DNA of 64,000 bases from JAADEM01 sp965371855 (lineage in GTDB: Bacteria; Bacteroidota; Bacteroidia; Bacteroidales; Marinilabiliaceae), in the NCBI GenBank assembly GCA_965371855.1, contig CBDUZZ010000009.1, forward strand, positions 1 to 64,000. Reading direction: 5' to 3'. Below the pieces are notes generated by a model. The model saw only the letters and a list, made by a program, of their open reading frames with translations. It did not search any database and was not told where the DNA came from. Both the position numbers and the translations under genes were made by a program. This document shows positions 43,427 through 51,998 of this stretch, one piece after another. How positions within the stretch are numbered: position 1 is the stretch's first letter; every line of letters starts with the position of its first letter.

Positions 43427-44395
43427 TTAAAACCTTCTTTTACTCCGAACTCCATGAGAATGGCGCATATCAAACATAACTTTTTGTTCATCTGTCAGCA
43501 TAGCTCGAATAACCTGCTGATGTGACAACTTGTTTTTGGCCATTTCAAGTTTAATCTTACCCATCTCATCTAACAGTTTATCAACATCTTTCAGTTTTAC
43601 ATCATCAACAGAAGTAATTGTCTTCAAACTTGCTTTGTATTCACCAAGGCTGTTGCGATATTGAGTCATTGCTTTCATCTGCTCTAATTTGAAAGATTTT
43701 AGCTGCTCCTCTTGCTCAGTAGTAAAACCGATCATTCCTGTCATTGGTGTTCCTGATCTATTTCCATGATAAGATTTCATTCTTCCGGGTTTACCTTTCA
43801 TCCCTTGTCCTTGTTTCATTCCTGCTTGTGGCATCCTTCCCTGCATTGGTTGCATACATGGTCTGCCATGTATCTGCCCTGATTTTCTTTGCGTCTTGCC
43901 AACCTTAGAGTTACCTTTATGGAAACTACTTTGACCTCTTGCTCTTTTACCCATGCCACGGTGTGCATCAAACATTACGCGTTGCTCATCATTAAGGATC
44001 TTACGTATCTCAACTCCGATTCTAACATTTTGTTTTGCCTGTTCGGTCTTTAGCTCCTCTATTTCTGCCAATACCTTTCCAGCATCATTAATGTTGATAT
44101 TATCACCGGTTGTCAATGTTCGCAAACGAGCCCTTTTCTCATTCAACTCATTTCTTACAGGTAATGTTTTTTTCATCTGTTCAACACGCAGTTGCTTAAT
44201 CTGTTCCTTTTGTTCATCGGATAAATTGTTAAACATCATCCCATGTTGCATACCTTTGTGCATACCCCGATGAAATTGAGCTCTTTTGTTTCTTCCATCA
44301 AAATTGTTTGTCCCGGCTTCCGGAACTGTTGCCGATGTTAAAAATAACATCAGGCCAAATAACATTACAATTGGTAAATACTTTAACTTTTTCAT
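43427..44395 (-). CDS. Periplasmic protein with two Spy/CpxP-like (LTXXQ) modules and a Met/His/Gly-rich linker
   Basis: The 322-residue protein has a signal peptide (MLFGLMLFLTSA). Two similar helical modules follow: NLSDEQKEQIKQLRVEQMKK ... LNDEQRVMFDAHR and GFTTEQEEQLKSFKLEQMKA ... LTDEQKVMFDMRH. They are separated by about 70 residues rich in Met, Gly, Lys and His (QGQGMKGKPGRMKSYHG). Spy/CpxP proteins are periplasmic stress chaperones, and the linker suggests metal binding. It is encoded in the sigma-factor unit. Confidence 0.85.
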   Translation of the reverse strand: MKKLKYLPIVMLFGLMLFLTSATVPEAGTNNFDGRNKRAQFHRGMHKGMQHGMMFNNLSDEQKEQIKQLRVEQMKKTLPVRNELNEKRARLRTLTTGDNININDAGKVLAEIEELKTEQAKQNVRIGVEIRKILNDEQRVMFDAHRGMGKRARGQSSFHKGNSKVGKTQRKSGQIHGRPCMQPMQGRMPQAGMKQGQGMKGKPGRMKSYHGNRSGTPMTGMIGFTTEQEEQLKSFKLEQMKAMTQYRNSLGEYKASLKTITSVDDVKLKDVDKLLDEMGKIKLEMAKNKLSHQQVIRAMLTDEQKVMFDMRHSHGVRSKRRF

Positions 44396-44461
44396 GATAA
44401 TAATTTTTTATGATTTTACATTTAATTTCTTTAAACTAAACCTCGCGATGTTTAGTAGTGA

Positions 44462-44503
44462 TACTGATTACTGATTACTGATTACTGATTACTGATTACT
44501 GAT
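44462..44503. repeat. Heptamer tandem repeat (TACTGAT)x6
   Basis: Six near-perfect copies of TACTGAT run into the last codons of the neighbouring minus-strand gene, supplying its Gln and stop. Copy number could vary. Confidence 0.9.
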
Positions 44504-45026
44504 TCCGGCTTCTTCCTTCACCTCTAAACGGAGGGCCATTACCATGTTTCATCTTACTCATCATCTTTTTATGAAGTTCATCAAAAACAACTCTCTGCTC
44601 TTCATTCATTATAGACTTCACATCCTTCAAATGGTTTATATTCTTCCATTCAAAAATCATCTTTTGTGTTGTAATTTCTTTTATTAGTTCTTCTAATCTT
44701 GCTGAATCCTGATTTTCAGAAAACACCTCATCACCAAGCAAAACCCTTAAACTGTCAATTTGTTTTCCGGTTTCTTTCATATCTTCTACATGTTTGCATT
44801 TAAGGTCTTTATACATCTCAGTCTGTATAGAATCCAAATTCAATTTCTTAACAAGAAAATTCCTGTATTTCTTTTGATGTTTAGTACTCTTTTCTCCAAA
44901 CTGATTCCCTTTCAACATCTGATTAGAAGTTACATTCGTTCTATTGATCCAAATACCGATAAAAACAATATTCAGCACTAAAAACAGAATTAATAACAAC
45001 CAACATATTTTACATTTTTTATCCAT
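44496..45026 (-). CDS. Membrane-anchored Spy/CpxP-like (metal-sensor type) protein
   Basis: The 176-residue protein has an N-terminal anchor (CWLLLILFLVLNIVFIGIWI) and a helical periplasmic domain with SIMNEEQRVVFDELHKKMMS, the LTXXQ-like motif. Its layout is like CnrX/ZraP/Spy relatives that sense metal or misfolding in sigma-factor systems. The gene ends 6 bp-scale gaps within a sigma, anti-sigma, Spy-like order. The cytosolic Cys pair KKCKIC precedes the anchor. Confidence 0.8.
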   Translation of the reverse strand: MDKKCKICWLLLILFLVLNIVFIGIWINRTNVTSNQMLKGNQFGEKSTKHQKKYRNFLVKKLNLDSIQTEMYKDLKCKHVEDMKETGKQIDSLRVLLGDEVFSENQDSARLEELIKEITTQKMIFEWKNINHLKDVKSIMNEEQRVVFDELHKKMMSKMKHGNGPPFRGEGRSRNQ

Positions 45027-45032
45027 TTCTTT

Positions 45033-45404
45033 TTATTTATTCTTGTTGTTTTCAGAAAAATCATAATATGTTCCGGAAGCCAGGTTTGCCCACCACTGAT
45101 CCTCTTGGTCAATATTATATTCCGAAGAGAACTCGCTAAGCATATCATTGTTACTGTCAGGTTGATTAAAAGTGTTAATAAGGATTAGCAAATTACCGAT
45201 TACAGCAAAAACAATAAGTGATGCAGCTATACGAATATATGGCAAGAAATTCATTGTCACTGTTCGTCCCTTGTCTACTTCCTTTTCGAAACGCTCCATT
45301 ACTTTTCCTGCAAATGACTCTGGCGGTACAACCCTGGTAATATTTTCAGAATACTCCAATATGGCATCAACCTGCTTTTTTATGTTATCATCTATTCGTT
45401 TCAT
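45033..45404 (-). CDS. Single-pass membrane protein, probable anti-sigma factor
   Basis: The 123-residue protein has a cytosolic N-terminal half (IKKQVDAILEYSENITRVVP, then PESFAGKVMERFEKE), one membrane helix at about 55-76 (IAASLIVFAVIGNLLILINT), and an acidic periplasmic tail. It lies 65 bp after the ECF sigma gene and 6 bp before the Spy-like gene. No zinc motif is seen, so the anti-sigma role is inferred from position and topology. Confidence 0.6.
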   Translation of the reverse strand: MKRIDDNIKKQVDAILEYSENITRVVPPESFAGKVMERFEKEVDKGRTVTMNFLPYIRIAASLIVFAVIGNLLILINTFNQPDSNNDMLSEFSSEYNIDQEDQWWANLASGTYYDFSENNKNK

Positions 45405-45469
45405 CTGTTTTCCTTTCTACTATATTTGACTCCATTATTATATTTTTCCTGCGTTTAATTGTTACTTTC

Positions 45470-46033
45470 TCAGTAGAAATAGTCTGTCAACAATTCTTTC
45501 AACTTCTTTTTTGCTCTTACCAATAGCGACTCAACTGACGACACCGTAGCACCCATCACTTCAGCAACTTGCTCCTGAGTTAACTCCTCAAATCTTGAAA
45601 GAATAATTGCTTTTTTTTGCCTTTCAGGCAGCTTGTCAATTGCCGCATGCAAAATCTGCCTTTTCTCCTCATCTTCCATTTCTGTATGAGGTTGCTTTGT
45701 ATCCTTAACATTCAGCCTGGACATCTCATCATTGTCAAGAAAACTTAACAACCCGCTTCCTCTCTTTTGTCTTTTTTTTGCCCGTATAAAATCAAGCGAC
45801 TTGTTCATAGATAATCGGTAAAGCCATGTCGATAAAGAAGCATCTCCCCGAAAAGTATTAAGCGACCTGTATGCATCAATAAAAACATCCTGGGCTACAT
45901 CCTCTGCATCTTCACGATGATTGAGGAATGAGTAACAGGTATTATACACCAATGCCTGATATGAAAACACAAAAGTTTCAAATGCTTTTGCGCTCCCCTG
46001 TTTTAGCTCCTCTATTAATATTTGATCATTCAT
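45470..46033 (-). CDS. ECF-type RNA polymerase sigma factor
   Basis: The 187-residue protein shows region 2 (FETFVFSYQALVYNTCYSFL, EDAEDVAQDVFIDAYRSLNT, STWLYRLSMNKSLDFIRAKK) and region 4 (AIDKLPERQKKAIILSRFEE, then LTQEQVAEVMGATVSSVESL). It heads the minus-strand envelope cluster and is the natural regulator of the Spy-like genes and possibly of the ABC/RND genes. The 46034-46286 gap to the divergent gene shows no standard promoter. Confidence 0.93.
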   Translation of the reverse strand: MNDQILIEELKQGSAKAFETFVFSYQALVYNTCYSFLNHREDAEDVAQDVFIDAYRSLNTFRGDASLSTWLYRLSMNKSLDFIRAKKRQKRGSGLLSFLDNDEMSRLNVKDTKQPHTEMEDEEKRQILHAAIDKLPERQKKAIILSRFEELTQEQVAEVMGATVSSVESLLVRAKKKLKELLTDYFY

Positions 46034-46286
46034 TTATTTCGCACTTCATTTAATAAGACGAGCATTATTCTTTTTTCCTGCGTCAGCAATTTTAAAATGA
46101 CATTACATCAACATATTATTAAGTTGATTTACAATCCGATTTTTCAGCAACAGTTAACAGTTGTATCGATTTATTATTATCAGATTTACACCCAATAAAA
46201 AATAGTAAGACAAAAACAACAGTATGCTTCATAGTAAACGATAAAAAGTTTTTCGTATATTTAAAGTTAAATATAATACTAAATTT

Positions 46287-47033
46287 ATGAAAAAGTTATT
46301 TATCATTATAATAATCACAGCATTTACTTATCAGGCACAATCACAAATATTACTAACATTAATTTTTGGTGATAAATTAAATTCTGACGAAATCGAGTTT
46401 GGACTTGACGGTGGTGGTAGTTTTACAAAAATCTCAAATATGGACTCGAAGAAATACCTTAATGACTGGTATCTTGGTTTCTATTTTGATTTTAAAACTA
46501 AAGCGAATTTTAATATCTATTCCGGAGTACATGTTAAATCAAATCTGGGAGCAAATCACTTAACAGAAAAAGACCTTGCGGATTTAGGAGCAACATTATA
46601 TTTAGAGACAGATGGCACACCTGTAGATGGAATCTACAGTCAAAAACTTTATACATTTATAGTACCCATATTAATACGCAAATACTTGAAAAACAACATA
46701 TACTTTGAGGCTGGGCCTCAATTAGGGTTGACTTATAAATCTTTTGTAGAATTTGTAGAAGTAACAAAAGAACGTGAATCTATAATAAAAGAGTACAATA
46801 ACAGCCTGACTAACTGGTTTGAAGCAGGTGTTGTGTGTGGTACAGGATACAAATTTAGAAAAGGTGCAGGCTTGACTTTTGGCATTCAATATTTTTACGG
46901 TCTTACAAACGTATATAAGAATCGGTCAAACACAAAAAACAGCGGATTCTTTATCAGAGCCACAATCCCCATAGGACGTAAAAAAGCACAACAAAAAAGA
47001 GAAGCGGCAAAAAAAGCCACAATGGATAGTTAA
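46287..47033 (+). CDS. Outer membrane beta-barrel protein (PorT-like)
   Basis: The 248-residue protein has a signal peptide ending AQSQ and alternating beta strands: EFGLDGGGSFTKISNM, DWYLGFYFDFKTKANFNIY, YFEAGPQLGLTYKS, GVVCGTGYKFRKGAGLTFGI and a last strand GFFIRATIPIGRK. This is the pattern of the porin-family/PorT-like outer-membrane proteins. The Lys-rich tail after the last strand is unusual. It is divergent from the ECF sigma gene. Ligand unknown. Confidence 0.78.
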   Translation: MKKLFIIIIITAFTYQAQSQILLTLIFGDKLNSDEIEFGLDGGGSFTKISNMDSKKYLNDWYLGFYFDFKTKANFNIYSGVHVKSNLGANHLTEKDLADLGATLYLETDGTPVDGIYSQKLYTFIVPILIRKYLKNNIYFEAGPQLGLTYKSFVEFVEVTKERESIIKEYNNSLTNWFEAGVVCGTGYKFRKGAGLTFGIQYFYGLTNVYKNRSNTKNSGFFIRATIPIGRKKAQQKREAAKKATMDS

Positions 47034-47226
47034 AATGAAACATTAATTAAACCAAATCATTAAAAGATAAATGTACTATTAAACCGAAGGATTAGCTTCG
47101 AACGAAACCTTCAGTAGTATAAAATTATCGTTTCTCATATCCTAAATTCAGGTATTACAAACGCTGACAGGTCTTGCAGACACTGACAGGTTTTTGGTTA
47201 CTCAATTCCTCGATTCATCACACCAT

Positions 47227-47299
47227 CATCCCGATACTCGGGACTTCGCTATCGCTCCGCATCAACATCCCGCTACTCGGGACTTCGCTATCGCTCCGT
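47227..47299 (+). repeat. Tandem pair of CATCCCGnTACTCGGGACTT units
   Basis: Two 34-bp units (47227-47260, 47266-47299), each with the palindrome CCCGnTACTCGGG and then CTTCGCTATCGCTCCG. A third, less exact copy is at 33040-33073. Nearby (47160-47195) is a GACAGGTCTTGCAGAC unit also seen at 27889. Apart from these and the relic at 47692, the 47034-48012 stretch contains nothing I can name. Confidence 0.7.
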
Positions 47300-47691
47300 A
47301 TCATTCCACCTTCAAACACCTTACCATATATAGAAACACACAACACAAAGACACTTTGTCATCTGAATTTCAATACTTTATGACATATTTTCATGTTTAT
47401 TCAATTTTTCATGACAATTTATAATCTAACTCAAACCTGGCCATTGTAGTTTAATTCAACTCTTTTCTCGGCTAAATATTATCCGTCAATAAAAAGCCGG
47501 ACAGGTTTTGAAGTGCTTAGGATTTTAATTTATCTATGAGTAACTCTGTGTCTACTTTGAGCAACTTAGATTAGTTACGAAATTAAAACGGTTGAAGATT
47601 TTAATGATGTTTATACTGCTCAGTTTCTGACCTATTTAAGATTGGGCAAATATAAACTTGGTTTACTTTTAATTCAGACAACACAGGAGAA

Positions 47692-47808
47692 ATGACACTT
47701 ACAGTAACATTTGATGGAGAAACTGAAACAGAGTCAGGCGATTTCGCCTGGAGTACTGAAGGCGAAACTTTAACTATTACTGAAAACGGCGAAACAACAT
47801 CTGTTTAG
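47692..47808 (+). pseudogene. C-terminal fragment of a lipocalin-like protein
   Basis: A short frame MTLTVTFDGETETESGDFAW followed by STEGETLTITENGETTSV has the repeated beta-strand pattern of Bacteroidota lipocalin-like domains. In-frame sequence extends upstream only to a stop at 47653-47655 (TWFTFNSDNTGE). The N-terminal half and signal peptide are missing and the end is early. Confidence 0.45.
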
Positions 47809-48012
47809 TATAGTATTTGATGCGATTCGGTATTAATACCAAATTAGTTTATCTGCACATTGGGAAGCTTAGCACATGGTGAAGGTTTAGCTCTATGTGC
47901 AAACTCTTAATCTTACAATATCTATTGACATCATCCAATGTTCTTCGTATCTTAGGTTTTCATGCATTCTAACAATAATTGAAATTATTTAACCTATTAA
48001 ATTTCATCCATT

Positions 48013-49311
48013 ATGAAAAAACAAATACTTTTTTTAGTGATGATGGCTTGGTGGTTAGTGTATACTCAGGCGCAGGATATTAACATCACTTTCTCGGCAC
48101 AAGGCGCAGCAACAACTATAGACGAAGTAGTTGCGAAGAATTTAACAACCGATGAGTCAGTCACCCTCCCGGGAGATGCAACTTTAGTATTACACTCAGT
48201 CACCTCTAATATAGATGAGATATTATTGAATAATAGTCTCAAAGCTGTTCCAAATCCCTTTAACTCCATCACTCAACTCTATTATCGAAATAAAAAAGAA
48301 CAAAAAGTACTAATAAAGATTACCAGTGTCAATGGGAAAGGAATAACTCAATTTGAGAAATTATTATATGCAGGTGACCACCTGTTTCAAATATCAGCAG
48401 GTTACAGAGGAATTTACATTTTGAGTATGATTACACCAAATGAAACTCAAAGCATAAAGATTATGCAGAATGAAACAGGTGTTAGTCAAATTGAATATAT
48501 GGGTGCAGTACTGGTAGCAGAACAAATAACAGGAACAGTTCTTAAAAGAGCCGTTGCCGATTATGTACTGAATTATTCTACTGATGATATTATTTCATAT
48601 ACCATTACAAGCGGTGACTATACAACTATTATCAATGAATCTCCAAGTGAATCAACAACATTAACAGCTGATATGGTTGAATGTACAGACGGGAATGAGA
48701 ACAGTTACGCCATAGTTAAAATAGGAGACCAATACTGGATGGCCGAGAATATCGCTTCAACCAAATATGCTGATGGTACACCCATAACTCTTGTAACCGA
48801 CAATGATGACTGGATTGCCTTAGGCGATAACGATACTGACAAAGGGTGCTGTTATTACAATAACGATGAAAACAGCCAATACGGAGTTTTATATACCTGG
48901 GCGGCAGCCATGAACGGCACAAGTAGCAGTGATGCCAACCCAAGTGGCGTACAAGGCGTTTGCCCTAATGGTTGGCACTTACCAAGCGATGCAGAGTGGA
49001 CGGAACTAACTGATCATCTGGGCGGCTCAGATGTAGCCGGTGGCAAACTAAAGGAGACCGGAACAACACATTGGGAAACTCCCAACACCGGAGCAACCAA
49101 TAAAAGTGGCTTTTATGCTCTTCCAAGTGGACAACGCTCCAAGCACAATGGCGGTTTCTATAGCTTAAGCAAATATTGCAGCTGGTGGAGTACTACCCAG
49201 CGAGGTGATCCGTTCGCATGGCATCGTTATCTTAAATATGATGACGCTAAGGCTGAACCCAATTGGTACTATAAATCGGAAGGTTTCTCAGTGCGTTGCG
49301 TTAAGAATTAA
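48013..49311 (+). CDS. Secreted FISUMP-domain protein with an internal sorting-like module
   Basis: The 432-residue protein has a signal peptide (FLVMMAWWLVYTQAQ). Residues about 75-155 (LKAVPNPFNSITQLYYR, then GITQFEKLLYAGDHLFQISA and GYRGIYILSM) look like a type IX secretion C-terminal sorting domain but sit in the middle. The C-terminal 200 residues are a FISUMP domain (IGDQYWMAENIASTKYADGT, CPNGWHLPSDAEWTELTDHL, FYALPSGQRS, CSWWSTTQ, GFSVRCVKN). Such proteins are surface-exposed or secreted; function unknown. Confidence 0.85.
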   Translation: MKKQILFLVMMAWWLVYTQAQDINITFSAQGAATTIDEVVAKNLTTDESVTLPGDATLVLHSVTSNIDEILLNNSLKAVPNPFNSITQLYYRNKKEQKVLIKITSVNGKGITQFEKLLYAGDHLFQISAGYRGIYILSMITPNETQSIKIMQNETGVSQIEYMGAVLVAEQITGTVLKRAVADYVLNYSTDDIISYTITSGDYTTIINESPSESTTLTADMVECTDGNENSYAIVKIGDQYWMAENIASTKYADGTPITLVTDNDDWIALGDNDTDKGCCYYNNDENSQYGVLYTWAAAMNGTSSSDANPSGVQGVCPNGWHLPSDAEWTELTDHLGGSDVAGGKLKETGTTHWETPNTGATNKSGFYALPSGQRSKHNGGFYSLSKYCSWWSTTQRGDPFAWHRYLKYDDAKAEPNWYYKSEGFSVRCVKN

Positions 49312-49408
49312 AACAATTCTATCCTTCAACGTTGTTTCGGATAATTATTTACGGCATTGTAATACTTGCTTGGTGAGTGAATTGAAATGAAAAGCCACAT
49401 TCAACTCA

Positions 49409-49445
49409 TTTTACTTTTTACCTGTAAAAAACATAGTACCAAAAT
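49409..49445. repeat. 37-bp direct repeat, left copy
   Basis: Identical over 37 bp to 55124-55160 (core TTTTACTTTTTACCTGTAAA then AACATAGTACCAAAAT). The two copies bracket the five-gene export operon. They may be insertion-site footprints or recombination sites. The rest of 49312-49584 contains no gene. Confidence 0.85.
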
Positions 49446-49584
49446 GGATTACCAAATTTTTCAAACAGGATTTGTTGATTATTGGGGTTCTTTTTATTAT
49501 GAATATTATTAAACTCCCTGAAGCGTTTTTCTATTTGATCACTTAACTTTAACTTTTTTAAATCAGGCTATTTTCCCCAGTTCA

Positions 49585-50316
49585 TTATTGCTTTAAAGCA
49601 GCCTTGGTGAAAATATACTCCGGGATCTCCTGGTTAAACTTTATGCTGATAATATGCATCTCAGTACCTTTCCCATTTTTTAGCATGTCTTTATAAATCA
49701 TTTTCATGGGAAACCACCTTCCCTGTACTTTTGTAATTTCTGAAAGAGAAGTCCTTTTAAGCAACTGTCCGCTTTTAGCAAATAATTCTTCTTTTAAAGG
49801 AACAAAATATTCGGAGTCAATCCACGCTTTACGAGAGTAGTATGAAACGTCATCTACTTTGGCTATCAGCTCTAAAACAAAAGTCTTTCTGCCATCAATT
49901 TCCTCCTCACCAACTTTGGTTGCGGTATAAACTTCTGTCAATTCACGATCCTCCATCATATCTTCATACGAAAAGTCGGAACCCATAACAGACTGCCGTA
50001 ACATATGACCTGAAATTTGTATAGTACGGTCGGTGGATGGAGAGTAAATCCAAAGTTTATCTTCCAGCTTAAGCATCTTGGTTCCTTTTTCACGAGCGGG
50101 AGTTAAATACTCCGTAAACGATTTTTTATCGCCAACAGAATAAGAGATTGAAGTCATTGTACGACTATTCCGTTTTCCATGTATCGTCATTGAAGATTCA
50201 ACAATGCGGTTCTCAGCCGACATGTTCAGGTCAACTCTATCTAAAATTTCATCCGCTGTTTGAGCATTCATATTAACTGAAATCAATGCTAAAACTGTAA
50301 TTATTAAATGTTTCAT
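49585..50316 (-). CDS. Outer-membrane lipoprotein-sorting protein (LolA-like fold)
   Basis: The 243-residue protein has a signal peptide (MKHLIITVLALISVNMNAQ). ATG 50316 was chosen over an upstream in-frame start at 50448, which lies inside the neighbouring permease gene. The mature part shows TADEILDRVDLNMSAENRIV, KGTKMLKLEDKLWIYSPSTD, SDFSYEDMMEDRELTEVYTA and VQGRWFPMKMIYKDMLKNGK, the COG2834 family. It probably carries a lipid or lipoprotein from the ABC transporter encoded upstream toward the outer membrane. Confidence 0.88.
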   Translation of the reverse strand: MKHLIITVLALISVNMNAQTADEILDRVDLNMSAENRIVESSMTIHGKRNSRTMTSISYSVGDKKSFTEYLTPAREKGTKMLKLEDKLWIYSPSTDRTIQISGHMLRQSVMGSDFSYEDMMEDRELTEVYTATKVGEEEIDGRKTFVLELIAKVDDVSYYSRKAWIDSEYFVPLKEELFAKSGQLLKRTSLSEITKVQGRWFPMKMIYKDMLKNGKGTEMHIISIKFNQEIPEYIFTKAALKQ

Positions 50317-50374
50317 TATGATTATTTTAAAAATTAACCTAATTAATTTTATCAAACCTTCACCCCATAAGTCT

Positions 50375-51649
50375 TCACACTTCGAGTTCCTTAAACAACT
50401 GTGCTGTTTTTCGTTTGTAAATGGCATATCCGGCCAGTGCATTACCAAGAGTCATAGCAATTAATCCGGGGAAAAAGCCAATGTAAAATAGTTCAGGTGA
50501 AACAGCAGCACGATAAACCGGTGGCATCATCATGTTTACATTTTTCATCATCGAACTGAAATCAATTCCATTTTCTTGCAGATAATAACATGCTCCCAGT
50601 CCGAAAATTGTACCAACGATTGATCCAATGAGCCCAATAAGAATTGCCTCATAAATTATGGTTCTGTAAATATGCCCTTTATTCTCTCCCAAAGCCAGAC
50701 GAATTCCATACTCACTGTATCGGCGTAGGCCTCCCAACAGACCTGTATTCCAAAGAACTATTGACATTGCCATAATAAATATAAATACCATAATGCCACT
50801 CATGCTTTCAGAATGAGTAAGTATTTCATCTAAGCCATTTTGATCACGGAGCTTAAACATTTGTGGTGAAAATTCATCAGCAGCACTACTATATTTAGCG
50901 TTAAATGTGGTTTTTACAGAATCAGCTCTCGCATCATCGTAAGTTCCTTTTTTAAAATAACCTAAAATTTCGCTTGAAGCATCTTCCATATCAAGGGCTA
51001 ATTGCGCATCAGAGATATCTATAATAATTGCTCCCCTGTCGAGAACAGTAGATCCAAAACTGATAGTACCACTAACCTGAAAGGTTTTAAACATCATGCT
51101 ACCGTACATGGTTGAACCAAAAATGGTAATATCATCACCTGTTTCCACCCCAAACTTTTCAGCAAATTCATTACTAATAAGAGCCTCTCCTTGTTTGTTT
51201 GGAAGCGATCCTTTAACAATAGAATTGCTAATGTTCATTCTCCCGGCCTCGGTAGAGTTTGGCGAAAGCAAATCAACAGCTCTCCCTGCTGCGGGCCCTT
51301 GTGCACGGGTTTCTCCATTCTCATCCGGCACATCAAGCAATCCGCCAAAATTGATACGCTTAACCCATTCCATATCAGGATAATGAGAATTTAGATTTGT
51401 AAGAAGTTCTTCTACGTTCAATAAAGCCAAATCGTTTGGCAATTGATTTTGGTTTTCGGCATAAGAGCGAGTCATTATCTTAACATGCCCGGTTTGGAAT
51501 TTCGCACTCATGTCAATCATGTCGGTAAAAATACCTTTCATCCAGCCACTCATAAACACAGTAAGAAACACACCAATTGAGATAACTATTACCGGCAGTA
51601 GGCTACGGCTTTTATCCCTTAATATTCCTTTAAATATAAATTTTATCAT
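50375..51649 (-). CDS. FtsX/LolE-type ABC permease 1
   Basis: The 424-residue protein has one N-terminal helix (LLPVIVISIGVFLTVFMSGW), a large periplasmic domain (about 45-270, NISNSIVKGSLPNKQGEALI), and three C-terminal helices (about 280-300, 330-355, 390-410) with GLRRYSEYGIRLALGENKGH, the FtsX signature. It should pair with the second permease and the LolD-like ATPase. An intervening broken gene (51717-51912) separates it from permease 2. Confidence 0.92.
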   Translation of the reverse strand: MIKFIFKGILRDKSRSLLPVIVISIGVFLTVFMSGWMKGIFTDMIDMSAKFQTGHVKIMTRSYAENQNQLPNDLALLNVEELLTNLNSHYPDMEWVKRINFGGLLDVPDENGETRAQGPAAGRAVDLLSPNSTEAGRMNISNSIVKGSLPNKQGEALISNEFAEKFGVETGDDITIFGSTMYGSMMFKTFQVSGTISFGSTVLDRGAIIIDISDAQLALDMEDASSEILGYFKKGTYDDARADSVKTTFNAKYSSAADEFSPQMFKLRDQNGLDEILTHSESMSGIMVFIFIMAMSIVLWNTGLLGGLRRYSEYGIRLALGENKGHIYRTIIYEAILIGLIGSIVGTIFGLGACYYLQENGIDFSSMMKNVNMMMPPVYRAAVSPELFYIGFFPGLIAMTLGNALAGYAIYKRKTAQLFKELEV

Positions 51650-51716
51650 TTTTATATGTTTTCTATTAATGTATTTTGTACATTGAAGTGCCTGGAGTTT
51701 AGAGTACTTAGAGTGC

Positions 51717-51912
51717 CTAAAGTTTTAACGTTTTCCCTATTGAAGTGAAAATAGCTAGTAGTTCATTGGCTTCTGCTAAAGCAGATTTAATTTTTTCTGA
51801 ATCAACCCAATTTAATTCATCAATTATTTCTAACCAATAAACTGTTTCACTAGCTAATTGTAAATTTCTTTGTCCTGGTTTCAAGTTGTTTGCTAAATTC
51901 TTTATTATCCAT
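51717..51912 (-). pseudogene. Broken four-helix-bundle (23S rRNA intervening-sequence type) protein, inside inverted flanks
   Basis: On the minus strand the frame starts MDNKEFSKQLETRTKKFTIS and stops. The next frame continues LASETVYWLEIIDELNW, then DSEKIKSALAEANELLAIFT and a stop, the typical end of four-helix-bundle proteins. The middle is deleted and the frame is shifted. Flanks 51701-51723 and 51948-51990 carry inverted copies of AGAGTACTTAGAGTGCCTAA, like a small mobile cassette. It splits the export operon. Confidence 0.65.
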
Positions 51913-51998
51913 TTTCTTTAAGTTTTGTTTAAATCTAACTATAGTTCACTTTAGGCACTCTAGGCACTCTAAGTACTCTAAGTACTCCAAACTTCTTC

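Noticed and set aside
49205..49390. 61-residue frame overlapping the end of the FISUMP gene
   Set aside because: Out-of-frame shadow of a well-supported coding sequence.
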